From positions 83,751 to 147,750 of the forward strand of contig CACMJG010000001.1 in NCBI GenBank assembly GCA_902613995.1: 64,000 nt of DNA. Direction: 5' to 3'. This stretch comes from an uncultured Alphaproteobacteria bacterium. Lineage in GTDB: Bacteria; Pseudomonadota; Alphaproteobacteria; Methylaequorales; Methylaequoraceae. The notes beneath the pieces were generated by a model. The model was not told the DNA's origin. It made no database searches and was given only the letters and a program-made list of their open reading frames with translations. Position numbers and translations under genes: made by a program. Positions 21,896 to 31,052 of the stretch are shown here, piece after piece. Each line of letters begins with the position of its first letter. Position 1 is the first letter of the stretch.

Positions 21896-23223
21896 TATTT
21901 TTTCTCCTTCTTTTTGTTTGATATCATTTTCTTCTCATTTTGTAAGAAATCAGATTTAAAAAGTTCGTCAATTGTGCACTCCTTCTCTTTTTTTTCACAA
22001 CTATTTACGATGTACTTCATAACTTTTTCTTCTAAGGCAACACCCCTAAGATTATTCATTAGGTTTGGGTTGCTTTTATAAAATTCAACGACCTGCTTTT
22101 CTTGTCCTGGGTACTTACTTGCTTCACCAACAACTGCTTGGGTAAGGTCAGAGTCAGTTATCTTTATTTCATTTTTTTCAGCAACAGAATTAATTATCAA
22201 ACCTAATTTTACTCTTCTATTAGCAAGTTGCTTTATTTCAGAATCTTTTTGATCTTTTTTTTCAGCCTGTGACTTTAAAAAATTAAATTCATCGTCAATC
22301 ATTTTTGAAGGTACTTGAAATTCAAAATTTTTAAGCATTTTTTCTGTAGCTTCTCTTCTCATTTTTAAGAGAGATAAGTTTTCAAAATCTTTTTTCATAT
22401 TTTCTTCTATTTTTTTTCTTAACTGATCTAAATTTTTTTCGCCCAACTCCTCAGCTAATTTATCATCAATTTCAATTTTTTTTACTTTTTCCTGAATGTC
22501 CTTAATTTCAAGTGCAAATTCAGCCTTTTTTCCAGCAATTTTTTTCTCCCTATAATCATCCGGAAAAACTACTTTGATAGTTTTTTTTTCTCCAATTTCT
22601 AAACTGACCATCTGATCTTCATACCCAGGTATATATTTATTTGAACCTAAAACAACTGTTTCGTCTTTACCAGAACTTCCATTGAACGCTTTTTTGTCAA
22701 TTTTTCCTTCGTAGTCAAATAACACCAGATCACCGATTTTAGTTTTTCTCTTTGTTTTTAATGGGGTGAATCGTTCATGTTTTTCAGCAATTTGAGATAG
22801 AGAATTATCAATATCTTTATCTGATATCTTTAATTTTGATTTTTCAACAATAATTTTTTTTAGATCATAATCAGGGATATCAGGCATTAATTGAAAACTC
22901 GCACTAAATTGAAGATCGTTACCCTCTTCATATTTTTTTATCTCAACTTTTGGCTGAACTGATGGTTTTAATTTTTTTTCTTTTACAGCATTTGTTAACG
23001 TTTCATTTATGATTTTATCTAAAACTTCAGAAACAACATTTTGTCCAAATCTTTTTTTTATAATAGTTTTAGGAACTTTTCCTGGTCTAAAACCTGGTAA
23101 ATTTACTTTATTCATTAACTCAAAATACTTTTTATCTAGTTCAATGTTAATTTTTGAAGAAGGAATTGTGACTAACCATTCAACTGAGAGCTTTTCAGTA
23201 TTTTTTAATTCTTTAATATCCAT
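21895..23223 (-). CDS. tig: Trigger factor
   Basis: Ribosome-bound chaperone with prolyl isomerase activity (442 residues). The ribosome-binding signature [19 protein letters not shown] is near residues 46-64, followed by an FKBP-like domain and a helical C-terminal domain. The start is the ATG at 23223 (MDIKEL). A longer reading would run 29 codons backward through the tRNA-Leu gene and is an artefact. The tRNA ends 9 bp upstream of this start, so tig may be read from the tRNA promoter. Confidence 0.95.
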   Translation of the reverse strand: MDIKELKNTEKLSVEWLVTIPSSKINIELDKKYFELMNKVNLPGFRPGKVPKTIIKKRFGQNVVSEVLDKIINETLTNAVKEKKLKPSVQPKVEIKKYEEGNDLQFSASFQLMPDIPDYDLKKIIVEKSKLKISDKDIDNSLSQIAEKHERFTPLKTKRKTKIGDLVLFDYEGKIDKKAFNGSSGKDETVVLGSNKYIPGYEDQMVSLEIGEKKTIKVVFPDDYREKKIAGKKAEFALEIKDIQEKVKKIEIDDKLAEELGEKNLDQLRKKIEENMKKDFENLSLLKMRREATEKMLKNFEFQVPSKMIDDEFNFLKSQAEKKDQKDSEIKQLANRRVKLGLIINSVAEKNEIKITDSDLTQAVVGEASKYPGQEKQVVEFYKSNPNLMNNLRGVALEEKVMKYIVNSCEKKEKECTIDELFKSDFLQNEKKMISNKKKEKK

Positions 23224-23231
23224 AGTATTTT

Positions 23232-23316
23232 TGGTACGGGCGGAGGGACTTGAACCCACACGACATAAGTCACTAGAACCTAAATCTAGCGCGTCTACCA
23301 ATTCCGCCACGCCCGC
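23232..23316 (-). tRNA. tRNA-Leu (TAG)
   Basis: Class II tRNA with long variable arm on the minus strand. The anticodon arm is CTAGA-TTTAGGT-TCTAG, and CCA is encoded. The acceptor GCGGGCG/CGCCCGT ends in a G1-U72 wobble instead of the usual G-C. Confidence 0.95.
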
Positions 23317-23362
23317 TTATAGCTTTTAATAAAAAACAACATTATTTAAAGTAAATCAATTA

Positions 23363-24745
23363 TTATTTTTTTAAAGAATTTATGGCAATTGGTATTTCAC
23401 CTATAAAATCCTCCACAACAACATTTTTCTTGCTCTTTGAAATTTTACTCTGAATATACAATGAAGCAGGTAAAGCATCTTCTATTGTCATTTTTTGCGC
23501 TAGTAGTCCAGCAATAATTCCACATAAAACATCACCTGATCCAGCAGTTGCTAAATTTTGATTTGCCAAATTATTAATCCATATATTTTCATCTGGAAAT
23601 GCAATAACACTGTCATTACCTTTCAGTAAAACACAATTACCAATCAGTTTAGATGCTTCAAGGCAATTATTTAATTTTGATAATTTTTTAGAATAATTAA
23701 AGACTCTTTTAAATTCGCCAGTGTGAGGAGTCAAAATAAAGTTTTTTTGTTTCATTAAAAATTTTGAAAATTGTTTTTTTTTATTTTCAAATATACTTAT
23801 CGCATCTGCATCTAAAATTTTAGGTCCATGAAATGAATCTATTATTTCAAGTAATTTTTTTGTTTTAAAACTTTTTCCTAACCCTGGACCTATTACTAAA
23901 ACATCCTTGTTGATTAAATCAGAATTGTTAAAAATTTTGATGATTGTTCCAGGTTCAGTTTGTGAGTAAAATTTCAAATTCTTTTCTTCGACAGAAATTG
24001 TTGAAAGCCCGCATCCAGTTTTTCTTGAAGAGTATGCAACTAGTCTTGAGGCACCAGCCATTTCTCCTCCTATAACCAAAACATGTCCTTTATCGTATTT
24101 GTTAATGTTAGAGTTGTGAGAAGGAATATTTTTAATATTTTTTTTTTTGATGAGTTTAATATTTGGTTTAAAATTTGGAACAGGTAACCCTAAATCAAGT
24201 AATTCTAATTTCCCTATAAATTCTTTAGCAGGTTGTAAAAAATACCCTGGTTTAAGAAAACCCATTGCCAGCGTTGTTTCAGCTATAATACATGTACCCA
24301 TTCTTTCACCTGAATCACCACTTAAACCACTTGGAATATCTATTGCAACTATTTGTTTATTTGATTTATTAATTAATTCTATAATTTTTTTGTTATTCCC
24401 ATGAATTTGTTTGTTTAGTCCTGTTCCGAAAATGCAATCAAAAATTATCTCCGTATTGTTAATTAAATTTTTTAATTTGTTGAAATCTATCTTATGGTTT
24501 CTGTCAATTGTGAATATATTAACATCGTATTTATCTGATAATTTTTTATATGATAATTTTCCATCCATTCCATTATTTCCTGGACCGCAAACAAATAAAA
24601 TTTTTTTTTTTTTATAATTTTTTTTTATAAAAGTGATTATTTTTGTTGTTGCATTGTCAAATAACTTGTTTAATGAATTTTTTTTTATATAAATATTTTC
24701 AGATTCTTTGATTTGATTAATTGTATATAATTTTGGCTGGTTCAT
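23363..24745 (-). CDS. nnr: Bifunctional NAD(P)H-hydrate epimerase / ADP-dependent dehydratase
   Basis: Repairs hydrated NADH and NADPH. Residues 1 to about 200 form the YjeF_N epimerase domain (LFVCGPGNNGMDG … IFDCIFGTGL … AIDIPSGLSGDSG). The rest is the YjeF_C ribokinase-like dehydratase, ending with the nucleotide motif GSGDVLCGIIAGLLAQ. At 460 residues it is slightly short for the fusion but complete. Its ATG abuts the ATG of the divergent gene at 24746 in the hexamer CATATG, leaving no spacer. Confidence 0.93.
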   Translation of the reverse strand: MNQPKLYTINQIKESENIYIKKNSLNKLFDNATTKIITFIKKNYKKKKILFVCGPGNNGMDGKLSYKKLSDKYDVNIFTIDRNHKIDFNKLKNLINNTEIIFDCIFGTGLNKQIHGNNKKIIELINKSNKQIVAIDIPSGLSGDSGERMGTCIIAETTLAMGFLKPGYFLQPAKEFIGKLELLDLGLPVPNFKPNIKLIKKKNIKNIPSHNSNINKYDKGHVLVIGGEMAGASRLVAYSSRKTGCGLSTISVEEKNLKFYSQTEPGTIIKIFNNSDLINKDVLVIGPGLGKSFKTKKLLEIIDSFHGPKILDADAISIFENKKKQFSKFLMKQKNFILTPHTGEFKRVFNYSKKLSKLNNCLEASKLIGNCVLLKGNDSVIAFPDENIWINNLANQNLATAGSGDVLCGIIAGLLAQKMTIEDALPASLYIQSKISKSKKNVVVEDFIGEIPIAINSLKK

Positions 24746-25249
24746 ATGAATAAAATTTACTTAACTCTGATTATTTTTGTCTTTTCTTTTAAAATAGCAT
24801 TAGCTTCAGTTAAAGTTAATTCAATTATCAAATTGGATAAAAATGTTCCTGAGGAATGTGGTTTAAGTTTCATATTTGATCATAAGGATAATTTAACTGA
24901 AGCGATGGTCTATGTAAAAAAAACAGAAGGAAATAATACATTAACTCAATTTAAAATTATTTCAAAAAATCAAGTTGAGAACGCGAACATTATTACAGCT
25001 TCCATTGAGCTAAACAAAATTGTTACTCAAAAAATAAAGTCTGAGCAAAATTTTTTTATGTCTGGAGAAACAAATCAGGATTCAATGTCAATATTCTTTC
25101 AGGAAATTTTGATAGGTGGTGCAAATGTTTTAATTGATCAATCTTCTTATGAAATTAAAGGACCTATTGATTCGAAAGTAAGGTTAGAGTATCTTTTTTG
25201 TACTGGTGAAATGTTTCTTCCAAATTATGAATCGAATAAAAATGAATAA
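24746..25249 (+). CDS. Secreted protein of unknown function
   Basis: A 167-residue protein with a clear signal peptide (hydrophobic residues 5-18, then ALASV). The mature part is rich in beta-prone sequence and contains two cysteines (EECGLSF near residue 38 and LFCTGEM near 152) that could form a disulfide. I see no family match. It overlaps bioB by 8 bases, so bioB may be co-translated with it. Confidence 0.75.
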   Translation: MNKIYLTLIIFVFSFKIALASVKVNSIIKLDKNVPEECGLSFIFDHKDNLTEAMVYVKKTEGNNTLTQFKIISKNQVENANIITASIELNKIVTQKIKSEQNFFMSGETNQDSMSIFFQEILIGGANVLIDQSSYEIKGPIDSKVRLEYLFCTGEMFLPNYESNKNE

Positions 25250-26249
25250 AATCACCTCTGAACAAATCAAAAATCTTTTTACACTACCCTTAAATGAATT
25301 AATTTTTAAAGCAAGAGAAATTCATAAAAAAAACTTTGAAGATGGGGATGTTCAACTAGCATCTTTAATTTCAATTAAAACAGGTAGTTGTCCTGAAGAT
25401 TGTAAGTATTGTCCTCAATCAGCTCATTACAACGTAAATCTAAAAAAAGAGAATCTTATAGATGTTTCTGAAGTAAAAGAAGCTGCAAAATTAGCTAAGA
25501 AAAATGGAGCAAATAGATTTTGCATGGGAGCTGCATGGAAGAAGTTAAGGGACGGAAAAGATATAGATGCTGTAATAGAAATGATAAAGGAAGTCAAATC
25601 ACTAGATTTAGAGGCGTGCGTGACGTTAGGCTCAATTACGAAAGATCAAGCAGAAAGACTTAAAGACGCAGGACTTGATGCATATAATCATAATATCGAT
25701 ACCTCACCAGATTATTATAAAAAAATTATTACGACACGAACTTTTGACGAAAGGTTAGAAACCATTCAGAATGCTCGTCAAGCAGGAATTAGTGTTTGTT
25801 CAGGGGGAATAATTGGAATGGGTGAATCATGGAATGATAGAGCTGAAATGCTGAGAGTATTGGCAAATTTAGAACCTCAACCTGAGAGTGTTCCAATAAA
25901 TGCATTAGTTCCTGTTGAAGGGACACCTCTACAAAATCAGAAAATAGTTGAACCGGAGGAAATGATAATTATGATTGCAACTGCAAGAATTATCATGCCA
26001 AAATCAAGAATAAGGTTATCAGCAGGAAGAAAATATCTATCAAGTGAAACTCAAATGCTTTGTCTTTTGTCTGGAGCAAACTCAATATTTTACGGTGACT
26101 CACTTCTCACAACAAAAAATAACGACATGCAGAGGGATAAAGAGTTAATAAAACAATTCAAACAAATAAACAAATCAAATTCAAAGGAACTTATTAATAA
26201 ATATTTGATAATATTTACCGATAAGATTGCCTCAACAGTAAATTATTAG
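25242..26249 (+). CDS. bioB: Biotin synthase
   Basis: Radical SAM enzyme that inserts sulfur into dethiobiotin (335 residues). The SAM cluster motif is CPEDCKYC, followed by CPQS. Later conserved segments are YNHNIDTSPDYY, GGIIGMGE and the [2Fe-2S] arginine region RLSAGRKYL. The ATG at 25242 (MNKITSEQ) is chosen; ATG 25227 and GTG 25206 lie inside the previous gene. No other bio gene is in the window; birA is the other biotin gene. Confidence 0.96.
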   Translation: MNKITSEQIKNLFTLPLNELIFKAREIHKKNFEDGDVQLASLISIKTGSCPEDCKYCPQSAHYNVNLKKENLIDVSEVKEAAKLAKKNGANRFCMGAAWKKLRDGKDIDAVIEMIKEVKSLDLEACVTLGSITKDQAERLKDAGLDAYNHNIDTSPDYYKKIITTRTFDERLETIQNARQAGISVCSGGIIGMGESWNDRAEMLRVLANLEPQPESVPINALVPVEGTPLQNQKIVEPEEMIIMIATARIIMPKSRIRLSAGRKYLSSETQMLCLLSGANSIFYGDSLLTTKNNDMQRDKELIKQFKQINKSNSKELINKYLIIFTDKIASTVNY

Positions 26250-26334
26250 AAAAAAATCTTATTCAATTTAAATTCTGGTCTAAAACTTGCAAAATCTCCA
26301 TTGCAGTTAATTGTAGAATAACTATTTACAAATT

Positions 26335-26520
26335 ATGCCAAGAAATTTTAGATCAGTTAACAAAAAAAGTGTCCAACTTGATGTTTTCTATGGTTGGGAC
26401 GTTGATGTTAAACAATGGTTTATTGACATTAAGATGTCAGGATTTACTGGTGGAAATCTTGTGCAATGGTTTAACTCTGAATCTAACTACAAAAAAGTTT
26501 TAAAAAACTTTTTAGTTTAG
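26335..26520 (+). CDS. Small conserved-looking protein of unknown function
   Basis: A 61-residue ORF with an ATG start, 24 bp before trmL. Composition is protein-like: aromatic and charged, with three tryptophans (YGWDVDVKQWF, VQWFNSE) and a hydrophobic end. No signal peptide or membrane helix. I do not recognise it. Position and composition suggest a real cytoplasmic protein, perhaps co-transcribed with trmL. Confidence 0.6.
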   Translation: MPRNFRSVNKKSVQLDVFYGWDVDVKQWFIDIKMSGFTGGNLVQWFNSESNYKKVLKNFLV

Positions 26521-26543
26521 AACAACTCGCTATAATCTTAATA

Positions 26544-27011
26544 ATGCACTCAATTGGGATTGTTCTTTTTAACCCAGAGATTCCTCCAAATACAGGTAAT
26601 ATCATTCGACTGTGTTCTAATACTGGTTGTAGTCTGCACTTGATAAAGCCAATGGGATTTAATTTAAATGAAAAGTCTCTTAGAAGAGCTGGTATGGATT
26701 ACGTTAAAGATGTAAAAATATCTATTTATGAAAACATATTTGATTTTTTGAATAAAGACTTATTTCGTAGATATTTCATAGTTACAAAATATGGTAAAGA
26801 AGCTTACACAAACATAAAATACTTCAAAAATGATTGTTTTATATTTGGTTCAGAATCTAAGGGTATTCCAAAACCTATTTTAAATGAATTTGAGAATTCA
26901 AAAAAAATATCAATTCCAATGATTCAAGGAAGTAGGAGTTTGAATCTTTCAAATTCAGTTTCAATAGTAGTCTATGAAGCATTAAGACAAAATAAATTTC
27001 AATTTTTATAG
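26544..27011 (+). CDS. trmL: tRNA (cytidine/uridine-34 2'-O)-methyltransferase TrmL
   Basis: SPOUT methyltransferase that modifies the wobble base of leucine tRNAs. The knot motifs NPEIPPNTGNIIRLC (near the N-terminus), FGSESKGIP and IPMIQGSRSLNLSNSVSIV are all present. At 155 residues it is the minimal family size. It overlaps the convergent methyltransferase gene by 13 bases. Confidence 0.95.
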   Translation: MHSIGIVLFNPEIPPNTGNIIRLCSNTGCSLHLIKPMGFNLNEKSLRRAGMDYVKDVKISIYENIFDFLNKDLFRRYFIVTKYGKEAYTNIKYFKNDCFIFGSESKGIPKPILNEFENSKKISIPMIQGSRSLNLSNSVSIVVYEALRQNKFQFL

Positions 27012-27631
27012 ATTAAAAAGTAAATATCTTTTGAAGATGTGTATGAGTAATACTTTTCAATTTTTATAAAGTTACGTCTTAACAAACTGAACATATACTG
27101 AACATTAGTATAATAGATATTGTTTCTTATATTTCTGTTTTTTTCAAATTGAAGATTGAAAGCTATTCCCAATCTAGTTTTTTTAAGGCACTCTGAAAGA
27201 TTGTGAATAACATAACTTTCCCATGATTCAATGTCATCCGTTACAGCATAATTATAAGTACCAGACATAACACAAACGTCACAATAATTTATTGGGGAAT
27301 TATTTAAATAAAAATTGAAATTAAAGAATTTTTTTTTGCAGTAGTTTATCATCTTTTTGTTAATGTCATAACCTTCATATTCAAACATTATGTTCTTTTC
27401 AGTAAAATAATTAAGCAATTCTGCGTAACCGCAACCAACGTCTGCGATCTTAAGTCGAGTATTGAATGAAAATTTTTTTAGTAAAGAAGTTAATACATCA
27501 AAACGAATGTATTGTGATTTTTTACTGTTCCAACATACTCCACAAGGTGTGAATCCGTTATACTTTAGTGTTCTGTTGTAAGTATCTTGTAATAAAAAAT
27601 TATAATATTTGAAAAGTATTTTTTTTTTCAT
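26999..27631 (-). CDS. Class I SAM-dependent methyltransferase
   Basis: A 210-residue protein with the SAM-binding motif IADVGCGYAELLNYF (about residues 62-76), an acidic residue at the end of strand 2 (YEGYDIN) and a motif IV region (CDVCVMSGTYNY). The substrate is unknown. An N-terminal CGVCW pair and a high aromatic content stand out. It converges on trmL with overlapping 3' ends. Confidence 0.8.
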   Translation of the reverse strand: MKKKILFKYYNFLLQDTYNRTLKYNGFTPCGVCWNSKKSQYIRFDVLTSLLKKFSFNTRLKIADVGCGYAELLNYFTEKNIMFEYEGYDINKKMINYCKKKFFNFNFYLNNSPINYCDVCVMSGTYNYAVTDDIESWESYVIHNLSECLKKTRLGIAFNLQFEKNRNIRNNIYYTNVQYMFSLLRRNFIKIEKYYSYTSSKDIYFLIYKN

Positions 27632-27699
27632 TAAAGTTTGTTAATAAAGTCGTTTAGAATTAGATTACAATAATATATACAACATGGAGTGGGTTTAGT

Positions 27700-27867
27700 A
27701 TGAAATTAATTAACTTTGCAATAAAATCAGCTTTTGTTACAGGAGCATTGACTGCTGGAGCCTTCATAACAGGTGCGACAATTGGAATGTTAGTGAATAA
27801 AGAAAAAGTTTTTGACAAGTTTAAAAAAATGCAAATAAAAAAAAATAAATCAGCCTCAACAAAATAG
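27700..27867 (+). CDS. Small single-helix membrane protein
   Basis: A 55-residue ORF starting at ATG 27700, preceded by GGAGTGGG. It has an alanine/glycine/threonine-rich hydrophobic segment (residues 8-33) and a very basic tail (KKMQIKKNKSASTK). Composition suggests an inner-membrane anchor with a cytoplasmic basic end. No family is recognised. Confidence 0.55.
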   Translation: MKLINFAIKSAFVTGALTAGAFITGATIGMLVNKEKVFDKFKKMQIKKNKSASTK

Positions 27868-27918
27868 CTTGATTTTGAGAAGCTAACGACATACTTATAT
27901 TAAAAAATGGAGATAAAT

Positions 27919-28080
27919 ATGAATAAATTTTTAATAGCATTATCTTTTTGTATTTCAACGCTTCTTTTCTCTAATTACTCTGAAGCTGCACATTGCAGTG
28001 GAGGACATAAAGAAATTAAAGAAACAAGCGACGAAACTTCAGAAACTTCAGAAACTACAAAAGAAACAAAATCAAACTAA
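27919..28080 (+). CDS. Small secreted peptide with Thr/Ser/Glu-rich tail
   Basis: A 53-residue ORF with an N-terminal signal sequence (MNKFLIALSFCISTLLFSNY, then SEAAH). The mature part is about 30 residues: AHCSGGHKE followed by a low-complexity ETSETSETTKETK tail, encoded by a three-fold GAAACTTCA DNA repeat. The Cys/His motif could bind metal, but this is speculation. A terminator follows directly, which supports a real gene end. Confidence 0.6.
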   Translation: MNKFLIALSFCISTLLFSNYSEAAHCSGGHKEIKETSDETSETSETTKETKSN

Positions 28081-28083
28081 ATT

Positions 28084-28111
28084 AAAAGGCAGTGTTATGC
28101 TGCCTTTTTTT
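28084..28111 (+). terminator. Rho-independent terminator
   Basis: GGCAG (28088-28092) pairs with CTGCC (28100-28104) over a 7-base loop, extended by AAAA/TTTT, then a run of seven T. It ends the small peptide gene and lies only 5 bp before the next start codon. Confidence 0.85.
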
Positions 28112-28115
28112 CAAC

Positions 28116-29273
28116 ATGATTCCTTCAAATTATCTATCTGCAAAATCAAAACTAGATGAATTTATAAAGTACGGATTAAAAGACTATTCTAAACGCAGAA
28201 ACTTCGACAATGGTCCTGAAAACAGAGGTAATGTATCTTGTTTGTCACCTTATATAAAAAGAAGAATCCTTCATGAAAGAGAAGTAATCAAATCTTGTCT
28301 AAAAAAATACAATTTTCAATTAATTGAAAAATTTATTCAAGAAGTTTTCTGGAGAACTTACTGGAAAGGTTGGTTGGAAAGTAGACCTGAAGTTTGGAAG
28401 GATTATATAGAGAATTTAAATACCTTAAAAAAAGATCTCAATGGATCAAATATTGAGAAAGATTATGAAAAAGCTGTTAACTCTAGAACAGGAATAGAGT
28501 GTTTTGATTTTTGGTCAAACGAGTTAACTAAAACCGGATATCTTCATAATCATTCGAGAATGTGGTTTGCGAGTATATGGATCTTCACATTAAATCTTCC
28601 CTGGGAACTAGGAGCAGATTTTTTTTATAAAAATCTATTAGACGCAGATGCTGCGTCTAACACATTGTCATGGAGATGGGTATCTGGTCTCCATACAAAA
28701 GACAAAGTTTACTTAGCAAGAGAAGAAAATATTGAAAAATTTTCAAAATTTCGCTTTAGAGATAAACAGATCTTAGCAAAAAGATACAACACAAAAGAAT
28801 ACAAATTTTATGAATATAGTGAGTGTTCTTTTTCTAATGAAAAATTTGACAATATTGATTTTTACTTAATAAATCAAAATAACTTAATTTATGATGAGTC
28901 TCTTCTAAAAAAATTAGAGAAATCAAAGTTTTTATATTTAAATTTACTCCAATATTCAGGAAATAGTAAAATTAAACAAGATTTTGAATCATCTGCGGTT
29001 AAAGAATATTTAAATTGGCTTAAAGAAAAGCAAATAGAAGTAAAAATTATAAACAACGAAGATGAATTAAATTCATTTGTTAATGGTTCTGAATTATTAA
29101 CGGCATATCCGTCTATTGGTTATGAAAAAGACAAATTGAGCGAGCTAAAAACACAAAATAAAATTAATCTTAAATATCTTTATGACTCATATGATTTATT
29201 ATGTTGGCCACATGCTAAATCAGGTTTCTTTAAGTTTAAAAACAAAATAAGCGATTTTATAAAAGCAATCTAA
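28116..29273 (+). CDS. Photolyase/cryptochrome-like FAD protein with reversed domain order
   Basis: A 385-residue protein, starting at ATG 28116. Residues 1 to about 220 are the FAD-binding helical domain: SPYIKRRILHEREV, FIQEVFWRTYWKGW, GYLHNHSRMWFASIWIFTL and the flavin-contact region DADAASNTLSWRWVSGLHTK. The usual N-terminal alpha/beta antenna domain is missing. Instead, about 150 residues of alpha/beta-like sequence follow, ending in WPHAKSGFFKFKNKI, which resembles the TKSGxPYxVFTPF end of a normal antenna domain. So the domains appear swapped. From memory, similar proteins occur in other marine Alphaproteobacteria. DNA repair or light sensing is likely; the substrate is unknown. Confidence 0.8.
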   Translation: MIPSNYLSAKSKLDEFIKYGLKDYSKRRNFDNGPENRGNVSCLSPYIKRRILHEREVIKSCLKKYNFQLIEKFIQEVFWRTYWKGWLESRPEVWKDYIENLNTLKKDLNGSNIEKDYEKAVNSRTGIECFDFWSNELTKTGYLHNHSRMWFASIWIFTLNLPWELGADFFYKNLLDADAASNTLSWRWVSGLHTKDKVYLAREENIEKFSKFRFRDKQILAKRYNTKEYKFYEYSECSFSNEKFDNIDFYLINQNNLIYDESLLKKLEKSKFLYLNLLQYSGNSKIKQDFESSAVKEYLNWLKEKQIEVKIINNEDELNSFVNGSELLTAYPSIGYEKDKLSELKTQNKINLKYLYDSYDLLCWPHAKSGFFKFKNKISDFIKAI

Positions 29274-29485
29274 TAATTTTTTTTTAATGAAGATCAGAAC
29301 AAAAGTTGTTGTGCCAACAATTATGTTATTAATTTTTATAGAAAAAGATATTCTCAAAGAACGTCAAATAAACAAATTCTTTCAAATATCTTTTATATAA
29401 TGCTAATAAGATGTATTTTCATTAAAGACATTTACGATACTATTAGCAAATAAAATTTAAAGTTTAAAAAAATTTATATTTAAAG

Positions 29486-29710
29486 ATGAAAAATAAAAGA
29501 TTAATAATATTTGCCTCAATCATGTCATTTTGCACGAGCACTTTTGTTTCTGCTTTCATAGTATTCTTAAAAATAGGTTTTCAAACAGATTTTCTGGCAA
29601 AATGGTTTGAGAGATTTTTAATAGCGTGGCCTGTGGTTTTTTTTTGTATAATAATTTTTGTTCCATTAATAAATGCATTTCTTGATAGGTACTTAAAAAA
29701 TGAAAATTAA
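29486..29710 (+). CDS. DUF2798 family small membrane protein
   Basis: A 74-residue protein with two membrane helices. Residues 7-30 and 44-64 are hydrophobic, separated by DFLAKWFERFLIAWPV, the conserved block of DUF2798. Function is unknown. It overlaps the next gene by 11 bases, so the pair is probably translated together. Confidence 0.8.
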   Translation: MKNKRLIIFASIMSFCTSTFVSAFIVFLKIGFQTDFLAKWFERFLIAWPVVFFCIIIFVPLINAFLDRYLKNEN

Positions 29711-30182
29711 TTTTTATATTTTAATTAATATTCTAATTATCGTTATAATTTCTTCTAAAACATTACAATCTAAAAACCTTGGTGACCTAACAAAACAAAA
29801 ACCAATAGAAATGAATGTTCAATTAAATGGTAAAACTGGAAAAATGCACTTTTTTTCACCAAATATACTTATCTTTAAGACTGGAAAACTTTACAAATTA
29901 AAAATCATTAATACTAGTAAATCAAAACATTATTTTTCATCATCTAACTTTTCAAAATCAATCTTCACTAGAAAAATTCAAATTAATAAAAATGAAAAAA
30001 AAGTTGCCGAAGTGAAAGGTAATATTTCCGAAATTGAAGTTTTTCCCAATAATGAAGTCGAATGGTGGTTTGTTCCAATAAAAACTGGAGAATTTGATGA
30101 TTTAATATGTTCTGTAAAAGATTTACAAACTAATAAAAAACATTCAGAAATGGGAATGGTTGGAAAAATAATAATTGAGTAA
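29700..30182 (+). CDS. Exported cupredoxin-like copper protein
   Basis: A 160-residue protein with an N-terminal signal or anchor (residues 4-18) and a cupredoxin-type barrel. Candidate type 1 copper ligands are H77 (KHYF), C137 (LICSV), H148 and M153 (HSEMGMVG, the H-x4-M spacing of cupredoxins). The end GMVGKIIIE is the typical last strand. Probably a periplasmic electron carrier or copper handler. The coupled DUF2798 partner is a membrane protein. Confidence 0.7.
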   Translation: MKINFYILINILIIVIISSKTLQSKNLGDLTKQKPIEMNVQLNGKTGKMHFFSPNILIFKTGKLYKLKIINTSKSKHYFSSSNFSKSIFTRKIQINKNEKKVAEVKGNISEIEVFPNNEVEWWFVPIKTGEFDDLICSVKDLQTNKKHSEMGMVGKIIIE

Positions 30183-30243
30183 AAATATACAATACATATA
30201 TAGAATTTAATAAAAATGTATTATAATAACTATCTTGGGGGGT

Positions 30244-30846
30244 ATGTTTAAAGTGGATGAAAATTATTCCATTCAAGCAAAAAATCTTTTAGATAACCTA
30301 GTAGATGAGTATAAAAATTTAATAAAAGATATTCATAAAATCGATATTCTTCTCAAACAAATAAAATCAATAAGAGTCGAAGTAAATAGCAGAACAAGAT
30401 GGATAAGTGAAGTTGCTAATATAACTAAAGAGGTAGCTAACAAAAAAGTTAAAATTTTAATTTATAATGATGATTATCTTTCAGCTATTGAAGATGAAGT
30501 TAAGCAGCTAAAGTTAAACTTTGAAATCAGCGGACAATTTATTGAAGTATTTCAGCCTGATTATTCATATAATGATTTGATGACTTTGGTTGATGAGATT
30601 GAAACAAAAAAAAATAAAACTCTTTCAAAATGCAGTAAAGCTAAAATGGATCCAGTTATTAGATCTAAGCATGCCGTCGAAAATGAATTTATTGATCTTG
30701 CAATTGCAAGAAAAACTTCAAATAATTGCCAAAAAATGTTCGAGGAAAATGAAGAAATTATAAGAAAGCTAACATTAGAAAAAATAAAAAGTATTCTTGG
30801 CCACGAATATTTTAAAAAGTTTGAAAAAGAAGGCTTATTTAATTAA
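30244..30846 (+). CDS. Charged helical protein of unknown function
   Basis: About 200 residues, highly charged and predicted mostly helical (for example NLLDNLVDEYKNLIKDIHKI and VKQLKLNFEIS), without signal peptide. A run of six G precedes the start: ATG 30244 is one base after it and GTG 30253 has better spacing, so the start is uncertain. Not recognised. It is the first of three plus-strand genes in a block of poorly characterised proteins (30.2 to 36.5 kb). Confidence 0.65.
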   Translation: MFKVDENYSIQAKNLLDNLVDEYKNLIKDIHKIDILLKQIKSIRVEVNSRTRWISEVANITKEVANKKVKILIYNDDYLSAIEDEVKQLKLNFEISGQFIEVFQPDYSYNDLMTLVDEIETKKNKTLSKCSKAKMDPVIRSKHAVENEFIDLAIARKTSNNCQKMFEENEEIIRKLTLEKIKSILGHEYFKKFEKEGLFN

Positions 30847-31052
30847 AACAAAACTATACTGACAATAACTACAATTTACATTTTAATTAAACTTAGCAAT
30901 AATTTTTAATTACTATCTACCTTCAAATTTGTCTGCCATGTATGATTTTCAACACATTATGTCTAAAACTACTCTTATGCTTTAATATAATTTTTCTAAA
31001 ACTTAAGATAAATATTCATGGTTTATTAATATTAATTTAATTTATTATCATC

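Noticed and set aside
23224..23310. 29-codon N-terminal extension of trigger factor
   Set aside because: The extension is a translation of the tRNA-Leu gene. ATG 23223 gives the normal N-terminus.
29287..29400. 37-codon ORF between the photolyase-like and DUF2798 genes
   Set aside because: Too short, no ribosome-binding site and no distinctive composition.
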